A DNA stretch of 64,000 nt, taken from Ignavibacteriota bacterium (GTDB lineage: Bacteria; Bacteroidota; Ignavibacteria; Kapaibacteriales; UBA2268). Below, piece after piece: positions 54,132-63,244 of the stretch. Numbering within the stretch: position 1 is the first letter of the stretch; each line of letters begins with the position of its first letter. The position numbers and the translations under genes were made by a program. The notes beneath the pieces were generated by a model. The model did not search any database, was not told the origin of the DNA, and saw only the letters and a list, made by a program, of their open reading frames with translations. The DNA is taken from NCBI GenBank assembly GCA_019637995.1, contig JAHBUQ010000004.1, forward strand, positions 208,312 through 272,311, in the 5' to 3' direction.

Positions 54132-55571
54132 TTAGTTAAAGAATTTAGAAGATTTTTTATTACGTTTTTCATGTCTTGGTCTTACTGTATCAATTTTGTG
54201 TTCCAAGAGTAAATTAGTTAGAAATTCAAGAGAAATAGTTGTAGTATCAACAATATCATCATGTTTAGCATTAGGGAATTGAGAATGTTGGTTAATGAAT
54301 TCTGGTAGCCAGCTTGCATACTTAGGTATAAAAACTTTGCCACTTTCCAATAAAGAGGTTACGGCATGTGCACGTATGGTTTTATTAACAGGTTTGATTT
54401 CCTTAATAGGTAATCTTGTATATTTTCTTAATGTCGGAATAAGGTCTTGTCCTGAAGAAGCATCTTCAATTAGAATAATTCTTGGTTTGTAGATATTATA
54501 CTGAGCAACAGCCATTTTTTCCAAGTCAGGGAAACTTAGCCTTGCTTGGTAGATATTAAGCAGATAAGCACGTTTATTGGCAACCCCCCACGTTGCACAA
54601 ACAGAAAAGTCATTGGTTTGTTTTTCTTTATGAGCAGTATCCCAAGTCTGAATAATGAACTCAAAACCACTTACATCAGATTCTTCATAGAACTGCCACC
54701 ATTGGGTTTTAAATATTTGGTATTCAGAAGCAATAGGTTCTTGCTGATATAGTGCTGAGAACCAAAAGGGACCAAGAACATTTTTAATATCGTTTAGTTT
54801 ATCAATATTATATTTTTCAGGCCACAGAGCTTCTCCGGGTAATCTACCAATAGGGTCATTTTCTCCGGCAATAGCGGGGAGAGATAAAACATCCCAATCG
54901 CCAAACTCATCAGAATTAAGAACTCTACCAACTAAGTCGTCATAATGCCACCTTGTCATCATAATAACGACAGCACCTTTTGGAGATAATCTTGTATATG
55001 CAGTAGCTCTGAACCAATCCCATACTTTGTTACGATAAGTAAGAGATAGGGCTTCGGATTCATTTTTAACAGGGTCATCAATCAGAAGCAGGTCAGCCCC
55101 AGAACCAGTTAAGGGACCACCAACGCCTGTAGATTTCATACCACCAATATGTTTATTAACATACCAGCGGTAAGCAGAACCGGAACGTTTTTTTATATTC
55201 TTGTTAAAATAATCCGGTCCAATTTCTGCATAAAGTTCTTTTGCTTTATTACCCCATTCACCGGCATAGTCAGCTTGGTATGAAGTTAAGACAAACCAAT
55301 CATCCGGACGGTGACCGAGCCAGAATACTGGGAAATATTTAGATACAAGTTCGCTCTTACCGTGCCTTGGTGGCATAGTAATAATCAGTCTGTTAATTCG
55401 ACCTGCGAATATATCTAATAGCTTGGCATTAATTCTATTAACATGTTTAGGAGTTAAGTAGCTTCCTTTTGTCAATACGTGAGCCATGCTTGCCGGACTT
55501 GCTGTCTTTAACATTTCCCAATTCGTCAAGTAGTTCTGTAATTTTTTTAACTGTTTCCTCATTCGCTGCAA
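54132..55571 (-). CDS. Terminase large subunit
   Basis: A protein of up to 479 residues. ITMPPRHGKSELVSKYF is Walker A, GADLLLIDDPVKNESEA is Walker B with the catalytic acid, and IQTWDTAHK, ILIEDASSG and KHDDIVD provide the acidic residues of the RNase H-like nuclease. It packages DNA into proheads. It overlaps the small-subunit gene by 125 bases if the first ATG is used. A later ATG at 55514 (GGGAA upstream) is a plausible alternative start. Confidence 0.9.
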   Translation of the reverse strand: MQRMRKQLKKLQNYLTNWEMLKTASPASMAHVLTKGSYLTPKHVNRINAKLLDIFAGRINRLIITMPPRHGKSELVSKYFPVFWLGHRPDDWFVLTSYQADYAGEWGNKAKELYAEIGPDYFNKNIKKRSGSAYRWYVNKHIGGMKSTGVGGPLTGSGADLLLIDDPVKNESEALSLTYRNKVWDWFRATAYTRLSPKGAVVIMMTRWHYDDLVGRVLNSDEFGDWDVLSLPAIAGENDPIGRLPGEALWPEKYNIDKLNDIKNVLGPFWFSALYQQEPIASEYQIFKTQWWQFYEESDVSGFEFIIQTWDTAHKEKQTNDFSVCATWGVANKRAYLLNIYQARLSFPDLEKMAVAQYNIYKPRIILIEDASSGQDLIPTLRKYTRLPIKEIKPVNKTIRAHAVTSLLESGKVFIPKYASWLPEFINQHSQFPNAKHDDIVDTTTISLEFLTNLLLEHKIDTVRPRHEKRNKKSSKFFN

Positions 55572-56115
55572 TCGCTTCGCCGTAGGTTACAAAATCATTG
55601 TCATTAAATTCTAAATCCATTTCACTTTGAGTTATTTCGGTTGGAGCACCAATAGCAAGTCTTTCTACTTTGACTAATAATTCAAGAGTTCGAGCAGATT
55701 TCATAACAAGTTCTAATAAATCTTTTGTGTGCATTTTATCCAATTCTTCAATAGCAACAGATTTAATATCTTTTTTAGAATCCGAGTCTTTTAATTTGAG
55801 AGCAAGAGCTTGAGTAGGCACTCTCATAAGTTGTCTAAGCTGTTTAGCTTGCTGAAGATGTTCTTCGCAAACAGATTTATAATTCTCATAAGAAGCGGCG
55901 AGTTGAAGTCTTGACTGGTCTTTCTCCCATGCTTTAACTCTATCTCGCCACTTAAATTTAGAACTCCATTCGTAGATATAAGTAAAGGATTTAGCACCGA
56001 GAGACAAAGCAACTTTTTTAACAGTTCGTTTATACCCCATATCAAGATACAACTTAAAAGCTTTAAATGCTTTATTGGATTCATCCTGTTGCTGTTCCCA
56101 AGGTTCTAATTTCAT
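55447..56115 (-). CDS. Terminase small-subunit-like protein
   Basis: A 222-residue protein. LEPWEQQQDESNKAFKAFKLYLDMGYKRTVKKVALSLGAKSFTYIYEWSSKFKWRDRVKAWEKD matches the N-terminal HTH region common to small terminase subunits of Mu-like and siphoviral prophages. The rest is helical. It would recognise phage DNA for packaging. It directly precedes the large subunit. Confidence 0.75.
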   Translation of the reverse strand: MKLEPWEQQQDESNKAFKAFKLYLDMGYKRTVKKVALSLGAKSFTYIYEWSSKFKWRDRVKAWEKDQSRLQLAASYENYKSVCEEHLQQAKQLRQLMRVPTQALALKLKDSDSKKDIKSVAIEELDKMHTKDLLELVMKSARTLELLVKVERLAIGAPTEITQSEMDLEFNDNDFVTYGEAIAANEETVKKITELLDELGNVKDSKSGKHGSRIDKRKLLNS

Positions 56116-56116
56116 T

Positions 56117-57052
56117 TTAGACGCCTAATTCTTTTTTACATAATTCGAGTAGTTTTACAGCTGGTTCTCGTCCGAGAACCTGTTCAATTACAGTAGCTTC
56201 TTCATTTGCAAATATTAAGCTAACTCTGTACAATTTGGTTTGCTGACGGGCAAATTCTCTTTCTTCCTCTGTTTTAGCTTTTTCAATCAGAGTTTGTCTT
56301 TCATGAATTGACTGAACGGCTTTGGCAGATGAAGCAGTAATCATTTCACCACCGTGAGTAGTACCGTCAAAAGAGCGAACTATAGTTGAAGGAGAATTTG
56401 AATCAGTATCATCTAATTCTTCAGGAATCCATGATTGAGAATATTCTTCTCCTTGAAGGGCTTCCGGAGCTGAAATGTCTTCAAGCATACGATTGATTTC
56501 AACATCTGAAAGCATAAGAGAATCCTGAGCCCAATCAATAGCACCAAGTTCCTGCAAATCTTTAAGAACCTGAGCTTCGAGTTCTATATCGTGAGTACCT
56601 TTTGCTTTATTATGTCTTAGAGTAGAAATTTTCATTTGTTCAATTGACATATCAACAAAGACAACAGGGATCATCCAATCCTTTTTGATAATATCAAATC
56701 TTTTATCGCGTGCTTTACGAACATCGTCTGAATTAAATGAAGTATTACCTTCACTGTCTTTCTTGATTAAACCATTTTCTTCGAGATGGTTTACAACTAT
56801 AAAAGCGGTCCACCTATGTTCACCATCAACGAATTCACGTGTACTTTTCTGACATACAATTGGTTGTGTAAAGCCGTCCTCGATTATTGAACGTACAAGA
56901 AGTTCGAACTCGAAATCACCTTGGCGATTAGGGTTATAAGTATTAGGCTTTATAGAATTAACCGGAACATACTCAACGGTTAATTTTTGTAGCCGATTAA
57001 TTTTTTTATCAATCAGCTTTTTCCCTTTCTGGGCAATAGAAGTATTTTTCAT
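56117..57052 (-). CDS. ParB-like nuclease-domain protein (late)
   Basis: A 311-residue protein. VEYVPVNSIKPNTYNPN, LVRSIIEDGFTQPIVCQ and REFVDGEHRWTAFI form a ParB/Spo0J N-terminal domain (DGEHR core motif). The rest is charged. It lies one gene away from the PP-loop protein in the late operon. ParB-like and PAPS-reductase-like genes occur paired elsewhere (IbrB/IbrA), with regulatory or DNA-modification roles proposed. Confidence 0.75.
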   Translation of the reverse strand: MKNTSIAQKGKKLIDKKINRLQKLTVEYVPVNSIKPNTYNPNRQGDFEFELLVRSIIEDGFTQPIVCQKSTREFVDGEHRWTAFIVVNHLEENGLIKKDSEGNTSFNSDDVRKARDKRFDIIKKDWMIPVVFVDMSIEQMKISTLRHNKAKGTHDIELEAQVLKDLQELGAIDWAQDSLMLSDVEINRMLEDISAPEALQGEEYSQSWIPEELDDTDSNSPSTIVRSFDGTTHGGEMITASSAKAVQSIHERQTLIEKAKTEEEREFARQQTKLYRVSLIFANEEATVIEQVLGREPAVKLLELCKKELGV

Positions 57053-57061
57053 AATAAATCC

Positions 57062-57727
57062 TTATAATTTATGAATAGATAAATTGAGTTGACTGAAATA
57101 GTCAATTAAACAAGCAATTCTTCTTTTGTTTAATTCAGTACCATAAAAAGATATTCCGAGTGATTGAGCAGTTCTTCCAGTCAATCCTCTCCCGGTGCAC
57201 AAGTCAAGCACATTTTTAATATTTAATTCTGATTTAATTGCAAGAATAGGTGTATCATCATCATCAAGTCCTGAGAAGTCATTATTAACTGCCGGACTAT
57301 TTGAAAATGTATATCTAAGCAGGTAACAAGGATACTTTTGATAGTATGTAATCTTCCATTCATTAGTAACTTTTCCACCTGCCCTTTCAATTTCGTTGAT
57401 AACGAAATCTTTATTCTGTTTACCCATTTCCATATAGTTAACCTTTGGAGAATAAACTTTGATTAAGCTTATCAGTTTTATAATAAATGCATTGAATTGC
57501 TTACGTTCTTCAAGACCTGCTTTGGTATAAAAGGAATTGATATTACCTGTATTCCAAGGTGGGTCAATATAAGACATATCGAATTGTTTTATACCGAAGA
57601 AATCGAGATTTGACAAATTGGTTAAATCTCTTACAGAAAGAAGGTGATTTCCTGCTTTCCAAACTTCATTTTCATTGATAGGAAATTTTTCCCATGAATC
57701 ACCATAAGTCCACTTTTTGTTTACCAT
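57062..57727 (-). CDS. DNA methyltransferase with permuted motifs
   Basis: A 221-residue protein. MSYIDPPWNTGNINSF contains the DPPW catalytic motif of amino (N6-A or N4-C) DNA methyltransferases, and the SAM-binding part (VLDLCTGRGLTGRTAQSLG, then YGTELNKRR) follows it, as in circularly permuted classes. No restriction partner is adjacent, so an orphan phage methyltransferase protecting or marking phage DNA is likely. It overlaps the PP-loop gene by seven bases. Confidence 0.78.
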   Translation of the reverse strand: MVNKKWTYGDSWEKFPINENEVWKAGNHLLSVRDLTNLSNLDFFGIKQFDMSYIDPPWNTGNINSFYTKAGLEERKQFNAFIIKLISLIKVYSPKVNYMEMGKQNKDFVINEIERAGGKVTNEWKITYYQKYPCYLLRYTFSNSPAVNNDFSGLDDDDTPILAIKSELNIKNVLDLCTGRGLTGRTAQSLGISFYGTELNKRRIACLIDYFSQLNLSIHKL

Positions 57728-58866
57728 GTGGGTTTTCCTCCCCAGGTGCCAGCACCTTCACGGAAAAATTCAGGTTCGACATAAGGAATCATATCGCTAC
57801 CAACTTTCATACAGAAAGGTTCACCCATATACATAATTTTAGCAAGAGCTTTCCATGAACCAGTCATTTTACATTTAGGACATTTAGCAACTTCGGGGAA
57901 TTCTTCTGTAGAATGTTTGGAATGCAGAGTTAATATTTTATCTGCAATTTTTTTAGCCCTTTGTGCAATCCATTCCGGAGCTTCATCAATACATGTACGT
58001 TGATAACATTCTTTCCAAGATTCGCCTAATTTTCTGATAGGTTCGATTGAGCGTCTTCCGAAATTTGCAGCAGTTCTTACACCTGGTAATCTTTGGCATA
58101 CTTTATCAAACCATTGAGGCCATGCTCTTGCAGCTAAACCAAGACTATTGACACCTGCAGCAGCTAAAGTTGGTGGAGCTATCCTAAGATGTAATCTGCT
58201 CACACCTAATCGGTGCATAGTATCATAAGCAGAATTATAATCCCATTTGTTATCATAGATAGCTTTCCAAACATCTCTATCAGTCCAATCATATATTGGT
58301 CTTGCATAATAAGCTCCCCAATCAGTCTTACGTTTTGTGACGAAACTTTTACTTGACATTAATCCCATTTTCCTGAGCATAGATTCATCAGTTCTAAGAC
58401 CAAGAATTGTAATTAACTTTTTACCTTCTGCAGGTGGAAATCTTTCTTCACTTACAATTCCCTGAATATTTTGTTCAGGAATTTTTATTGCAAATTCGGG
58501 TGGAGTACGAACCCATTTATCCGGTGGAAGTAATGGGTCAAAAACCCAAAAGTAAGGAGACTTTCTGTTAAAGATATTAACAATAGGTTGATTGGCATAG
58601 AACCAATAAAATTTTACTTCCGGTCTTTGTGCAACACGTTCTGCATATTCGAATGTACCCGGAAACATAATTTCTTCATCACGCATAACAACTTCAACCG
58701 GAAGATTATTTGTCATTTGTGCAGCGAGTATTGCAAGCTCAAGACAGATACCTGAATCTTTACCTGCAGAAAATGATACTATTACCCGATGACCAGAACT
58801 GTACAATTCTATTAGTCTATCAAGTCCAGCATCAAAGACATTACTTATTTGATAGTGCTTAGGCAT
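57721..58866 (-). CDS. PP-loop (PAPS-reductase-like) phage protein
   Basis: A 381-residue protein. SAGKDS at residues 33-38 is the PP-loop ATP site. VVMRDEEIMFPGTFEYAERV, ITILGLRTDESMLR and RPIYDWTDRDVWKAI are typical of CysH/IbrA-like ATP pyrophosphatases. A C-terminal CPKCKMTGSW...PFC may bind metal. The role in phages is unresolved. It overlaps both methyltransferase neighbours by seven to eight bases, so the proteins are probably made together. Confidence 0.8.
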   Translation of the reverse strand: MPKHYQISNVFDAGLDRLIELYSSGHRVIVSFSAGKDSGICLELAILAAQMTNNLPVEVVMRDEEIMFPGTFEYAERVAQRPEVKFYWFYANQPIVNIFNRKSPYFWVFDPLLPPDKWVRTPPEFAIKIPEQNIQGIVSEERFPPAEGKKLITILGLRTDESMLRKMGLMSSKSFVTKRKTDWGAYYARPIYDWTDRDVWKAIYDNKWDYNSAYDTMHRLGVSRLHLRIAPPTLAAAGVNSLGLAARAWPQWFDKVCQRLPGVRTAANFGRRSIEPIRKLGESWKECYQRTCIDEAPEWIAQRAKKIADKILTLHSKHSTEEFPEVAKCPKCKMTGSWKALAKIMYMGEPFCMKVGSDMIPYVEPEFFREGAGTWGGKPTW

Positions 58867-59551
58867 ATTTTTTACCTGTGATAATTAAAAAGAATAATTG
58901 ATTTTTTAGAAATTTACTGAGTATTCTGCTTTCAATGTTGAAGAGTTGCTTTAGTAATGAATTGGGTATTATGTTTTGCAGATATTCTGACAAGTAGGTC
59001 ATTCCACGAACTTCTATATCAACAAGATTACTTGGTATGAATAACCGTAGTAATTCATCTGAACTATAAAAGTGTGCATCTGTATTCATATTAAGCTTGT
59101 TAAGTATGTAAGTCTTTCTTTTAGGATAATTCTTTCCATAAGCCATTATAAGAAACTTCCCCCCTGGCTTAAGTACATGTTTAATTCCTTTGATTGTGTT
59201 TTCAACTTCATTCGTATAACTGAAGCTACCAAAAAGTGAAATAACATTATCAAATTGATTCTCTTCAAAACTAAACAGATCAGCCATATCTTGTTTTAGA
59301 AATTTACTGTTTGATGAATTATTCTTAGATTTTGTAATCATATTTTCAGATATGTCTATTCCTGTATAATCATCAAAACATATTTTTTCCAGAATTTTTG
59401 CAGTACCACATCCTAAATCAAGTGTTTTACCAAGATTTATACTGTGTGTAAGTATCATTTCTTTTATATATTCATCTTCTAACTTATGTACAGGATAATA
59501 GTACATAGAATCATATATCTCTGCAATGCTGTCGTAAGGGTTTGTTACCAT
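58859..59551 (-). CDS. Class I SAM-dependent methyltransferase
   Basis: A protein of about 230 residues. KTLDLGCGTAKILEKI is SAM motif I, YTGIDISENMI motif II, and FDNVISLFGSFSYTNEVE motif IV-like, as in small-molecule methyltransferases (Methyltransf_11/25). I start at MVTNPYDSIAEIYDS (GAGG upstream). It is the first gene of the leftward late operon. The substrate is unknown. Confidence 0.75.
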   Translation of the reverse strand: MVTNPYDSIAEIYDSMYYYPVHKLEDEYIKEMILTHSINLGKTLDLGCGTAKILEKICFDDYTGIDISENMITKSKNNSSNSKFLKQDMADLFSFEENQFDNVISLFGSFSYTNEVENTIKGIKHVLKPGGKFLIMAYGKNYPKRKTYILNKLNMNTDAHFYSSDELLRLFIPSNLVDIEVRGMTYLSEYLQNIIPNSLLKQLFNIESRILSKFLKNQLFFLIITGKKYA

Positions 59552-59669
59552 TAAAGTTACCTCATTCACTTAAAGTTGATAAAAAGTATATAAAACACAA
59601 AATACAGTAATCAAACAGTATAATGATTCAAAATTACAGTATATTCAGTAATTGTGTTATGGAAAGATG

Positions 59670-59736
59670 CTCAGAATAAGATTAGGTAATGAGATTCCGG
59701 AACTTTACTCAGAATAAGATTAGGTAATGAGATTCC
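59670..59736. repeat. 29-bp direct repeat between divergent late operons
   Basis: Two exact copies at 59670-59698 and 59708-59736 (key part AATAAGATTAGGTAATGAGA), separated by nine bases, within the 239-base gap between the two late operons. The position suits a binding site for a late activator. No clear Bacteroidota -7 box accompanies them. Confidence 0.6.
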
Positions 59737-59790
59737 TTTTCCTATTCAGATTTAAGCTTGTAATTTTGAGTAAAATTATTTGGAGAATTT

Positions 59791-61227
59791 ATGAAAATTA
59801 CAATTGAAGCATTTAAGACCGGAACACATACCGACGCAAACGGAAACACTAAAGAGTGGACTTCTGAGGAAATTCTACTTATAGCAAGTAAGTATAACGA
59901 AGCGATTAATGAAGACCCGGGGCGTGAAGCTCCTGTTGTTAAGGGACACCCTGAAACTGATGACCCTGCTTTCGGATGGGTAAAGTCATTATTTGTAGAA
60001 GATGAGGTATTGAAAGCAGAAATTGAACTTATACCGGAATTTGCCGAAGAAGTGAAGAATGAGCTTTACAAGAAAGTAAGCATAGCACTTTATAATGATT
60101 TGATGCTTAGACATATTGGTTTTCTTGGTGCTGTACAACCTGCCGTTAAGAATTTAGAACCTGTAAAGTTTTCAGCAAAAGCCGATATGACTATTGATAT
60201 AGCTTTTGAAGAGGGTGATGTAACAAAACCAGTCGAATCAGAGCTTAAGTTCTCAATAGAACTAAAAGACAATCTTAAAAGGGAGAAACCGGAACTTTAT
60301 AAAGAGCATAGTGATAAGGAATTTGGAGACCCTGTACATTTCAGATTTCCTTTTAAGACTTTATCGGAATTGAAAGCATCACTTGCAATATTCAGCCGGA
60401 ATAATGTACAATCTCAATACAGTGATTCTGAAAAGCAGTTCATAGCATCACGTCTATTAACTGCGGCGATGAATACCGGTATTAACCTTGACCCATCGAA
60501 ATGGAATTTCGCAGATGTGAACATACCTGTTGAAAATCTCACCAAAAAGCAATTAGAAGATTTTATAAATCAGAATTTATCACATAAATCAAATATTTTA
60601 CCACAAACAAAGGAATTCGCCATGACTGAATGGTTGGAAAAGTTTGTAGCTCATTTAATTGGTTGGGTTACAGAAGCATCATCGGAAGAATTAGCAGTAC
60701 AGTTTCAGACTGAGATTGATACTTATAAGGCTAACAATCCACTACCGGCAGAGAGTACACCACCTGCCGAAGAACCTGCAGACCCTAAAATGCAGGCGTA
60801 TGCCGAAAGAGTAAATGCTCTTGAGAAAGAAAACAGGATTATGAAGTTCAATCAGAAAGCTGATTCACTTATTCAATCCGGAAAACTTGTGCCAGCACAG
60901 AAGGAACTAGTAATTCAATTAAATGAATTGTTATTCAATGCAAATCAAAAGATTGAATTTTCGGAAGGAGCAAAAAAGCAGACTGTAAATGGTCTTGAAG
61001 CTTTTGACAAATTAATTGAAAGTTTCCCAATTCAGATTGAATATTCAGAGCAATCTAATCAGGGAAATGCACCAGTTAAGGTTAACTTTTTAACACCGGA
61101 GAAAGCGGTAGTTGATGAGAGTAATCTTGAGTTACACAACAAAGTTCTTACCTATATGGAAGAGCAGACTAAAGCAGGGAACAACATTACTTATGTAAAA
61201 GCACTTGATATAATTTCAAAACTATAA
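59791..61227 (+). CDS. Mu gpI-like prohead protease/scaffold
   Basis: A 478-residue protein, first of the rightward late operon. EAFKTGTHTDANGNTKEWT, REAPVVKGHPETDDPAFGWV (the 'VKGHP..DPAxGW' motif) and YKKVSIALYNDLMLRHIGFLGAVQPAVKNL identify the Mu-like prohead protease domain in the first about 150 residues. The C-terminal half is acidic with a coiled coil (NALEKENRIMKFNQKADSLI), as in the scaffold. It precedes the capsid gene. Confidence 0.85.
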   Translation: MKITIEAFKTGTHTDANGNTKEWTSEEILLIASKYNEAINEDPGREAPVVKGHPETDDPAFGWVKSLFVEDEVLKAEIELIPEFAEEVKNELYKKVSIALYNDLMLRHIGFLGAVQPAVKNLEPVKFSAKADMTIDIAFEEGDVTKPVESELKFSIELKDNLKREKPELYKEHSDKEFGDPVHFRFPFKTLSELKASLAIFSRNNVQSQYSDSEKQFIASRLLTAAMNTGINLDPSKWNFADVNIPVENLTKKQLEDFINQNLSHKSNILPQTKEFAMTEWLEKFVAHLIGWVTEASSEELAVQFQTEIDTYKANNPLPAESTPPAEEPADPKMQAYAERVNALEKENRIMKFNQKADSLIQSGKLVPAQKELVIQLNELLFNANQKIEFSEGAKKQTVNGLEAFDKLIESFPIQIEYSEQSNQGNAPVKVNFLTPEKAVVDESNLELHNKVLTYMEEQTKAGNNITYVKALDIISKL

Positions 61228-61242
61228 GGGAGAATCAAAGCA

Positions 61243-62199
61243 ATGTCTAAATTACAAATACTACGCACAGTAGACCCTATTTTAACTTCTGTAGCAAGAG
61301 GTTACTCGAATGAGAACTATATTGGGACAAATCTTTTCCCTATAGTAAATGTAGAAAAAGAGGGTGGTAAGATTCCACTTTGGGGTAAAGAATCATTTAA
61401 ATTGTGGAATACAGCCAGAGCAATCAGAGCCAATTCAAATGAAATGGATGGTGCATGGCTTGACTTGACGCCTTATGCTATGACCGAACATGATATTCAG
61501 GCAAGACTTGACTATCGTGAAATCGAAGAAGCTATGCTTCAGGTAGAAAGTCGTAATTCTCAAATGGTGATGGACCAGATACTTCTTGGTTACGAAAAAG
61601 AGCAGGCAGATTTAGCACTTAATCCGGATACATATCCAGATGATAATAAAGTAATTCTATCAGATGATTATTTTAATGAAGCAGAAGTTAATTTCATTGA
61701 AGTTATTCATGAGTATAAAGCAAAACTTGCCAGTATTATAGCCAAGGATGCCAATACTCTTGTAATCGGTAAGCAGGTTTGGAATCAGTTAAAATTCCAC
61801 CCTAAATTAAAGGGTTACCTTACAGCTATTACCGAACAAAATGTAATTGCTTCAATTGCCAAACTTAAGGAAGTCCTTGAAGTTGATAATATTCTTATCG
61901 GTGGAGCAAGATATTCAGAAGATGGTGATACATTTGATTTCATCTGGGGTAATGCTATGGTTCTTGCTTATGTCACACCACCGAGCGGTCTTGAAAGAAA
62001 TATCTATGAGCCTTGCTTTGGATATACATTGAAGAAAAAAGGATATCCTTACGCAGACAAGTATGAAGAATCAAATGGAAAAATCAGAATCGTAAGAGCA
62101 ACTGATATGTATGACATTAAAGTTGTTGGTTCTGAATCCGGCTTTTTGATTAAGAATCCAATTGACCCTGCTTTGTATGGTTACCCATCGGGAGATTAA
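61243..62199 (+). CDS. Major capsid protein
   Basis: A 318-residue protein 15 bases after the protease gene. LRTVDPILTSVARGYSNENYIGTNLFPIVNVEKEGGKIPLWGKE and ARLDYREIEEAMLQVESR, IIAKDANTLVIGKQVWNQLK are typical of gpE-like and Mu-like major capsid proteins. It forms the icosahedral shell. Confidence 0.82.
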   Translation: MSKLQILRTVDPILTSVARGYSNENYIGTNLFPIVNVEKEGGKIPLWGKESFKLWNTARAIRANSNEMDGAWLDLTPYAMTEHDIQARLDYREIEEAMLQVESRNSQMVMDQILLGYEKEQADLALNPDTYPDDNKVILSDDYFNEAEVNFIEVIHEYKAKLASIIAKDANTLVIGKQVWNQLKFHPKLKGYLTAITEQNVIASIAKLKEVLEVDNILIGGARYSEDGDTFDFIWGNAMVLAYVTPPSGLERNIYEPCFGYTLKKKGYPYADKYEESNGKIRIVRATDMYDIKVVGSESGFLIKNPIDPALYGYPSGD

Positions 62200-62202
62200 T
62201 AA

Positions 62203-62409
62203 ATGAAATTCAGAACAAAGCAACCAATAGTAAACGGTGGTAAGATTTATAAGAAAGATTCTATTATAGACTTAACACCAAAGCAAGCGAGGTATCTTAG
62301 CGATTATATAGTCGCAATACCGGAAAATGTAAAAGTAACAATTACAGGAGAAAAAGAAGAAACGAGAAGAGGCAGTAATTCAAAAACAAATAAAGGAGAC
62401 GGTAAATAA
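62203..62409 (+). CDS. Small structural-region protein
   Basis: A 68-residue protein. MKFRTKQPIVNGGKIYKKDSIIDLTPKQARYLSDYI is a short beta-helix motif seen in small proteins next to capsid genes; the C-terminus is Lys/Gly-rich. It ends on the first base of the next start. Possibly a head-completion protein. Confidence 0.5.
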   Translation: MKFRTKQPIVNGGKIYKKDSIIDLTPKQARYLSDYIVAIPENVKVTITGEKEETRRGSNSKTNKGDGK

Positions 62410-62840
62410 TGGAAAAGACATTTCAAATAATCAATACTGCCTCTGTACAAGCAGGCAGTGAAATGTTATCACTACGCAGGTTTGTCAAGATGTCTTCAGG
62501 CAAGCTTGCATATTGTGGAGCAAACCAGAAAGCAATTGGTGTAATAGGAACAGAAGCAGCTCAAGGAGAGATGGCACCGGTAATAACTCACGGTATAGCG
62601 ATTCTTGAAGTAGGTTCTGGCGGTGTTACTGAGAATGGTTATGTAACATCTGACGCTAACGGTAAAGCTGTTGCAGTTGCAGATGTTGCAGTTACCATAC
62701 CGGAAGGAGCTACACCAGTAACGTCAACCGGGGCACAACCTACTTTGGTTGTAGCGGGTGGAACATTGCCGGTTAAGATTAACGGTCTTGCACTTGAAAC
62801 AGTATCTGAAGGTGGAACTGTAAGGGTAATTTTACAGTAA
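62409..62840 (+). CDS. DUF2190-like capsid decoration protein
   Basis: A 143-residue beta-rich protein. RRFVKMSSGKLAYCGANQKAIGVIGTEA and ITHGIAILEVGSGGVTENGYVTSDANGKAV fit the DUF2190 family of small capsid-associated proteins. It is thought to stabilise the head. It shares its ends with the flanking genes (TAATG). Confidence 0.65.
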   Translation: MEKTFQIINTASVQAGSEMLSLRRFVKMSSGKLAYCGANQKAIGVIGTEAAQGEMAPVITHGIAILEVGSGGVTENGYVTSDANGKAVAVADVAVTIPEGATPVTSTGAQPTLVVAGGTLPVKINGLALETVSEGGTVRVILQ

Positions 62841-63244
62841 TGTATATCCAGCCGGAAAATATTGTCAGTAATTTTGAAATGACAAGGCTTATTGAGCTTG
62901 TTAATGAGGGGGGCGGGAGTAATGTTCCTGACGAAGAAAGACTTCAACGGATATGTGATTATGTTAATAATCTGATTGATGATTCTTTGAGAGGAAAATA
63001 CTCTCTGCCACTTAACCCCGTACCGGTAACTCTTAAAGAAATAGCATTTCAGATTGCTAAATATAAGTTATATGAATTAAGAAATGCAGTCAATGATAAT
63101 ATTTTTAAAAGCTACGAAATGAATATGAAACTGCTAAAAGAATATTCAGAAGGCAGGGGCAGGATATTAAATTCCGGTGATGACAGATCCAATAATCCTT
63201 TTTATATTAAGATAAACCGAAGAGAAAGAAAAATTGCTAAATGA
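62840..63244 (+). CDS. Mu gp36-like protein (DUF1320)
   Basis: A 134-residue protein. LIELVNEGGGSNVPDEERLQRICDYVNNLIDDSLRGKYSLPLNPVPVTLKEIAFQIAKYKLYELR is the DUF1320 pattern (tandem helices with 'id.yL..rY..Pl...P..L'). In Mu-like phages it connects head and tail. Confidence 0.85.
   Translation: MYIQPENIVSNFEMTRLIELVNEGGGSNVPDEERLQRICDYVNNLIDDSLRGKYSLPLNPVPVTLKEIAFQIAKYKLYELRNAVNDNIFKSYEMNMKLLKEYSEGRGRILNSGDDRSNNPFYIKINRRERKIAK

Noticed and set aside
59670..59736. Possible CRISPR repeat pair (29-bp repeats)
   Set aside because: The interval is only nine bases, far too short for a spacer, and the location between divergent late operons fits a regulatory site.
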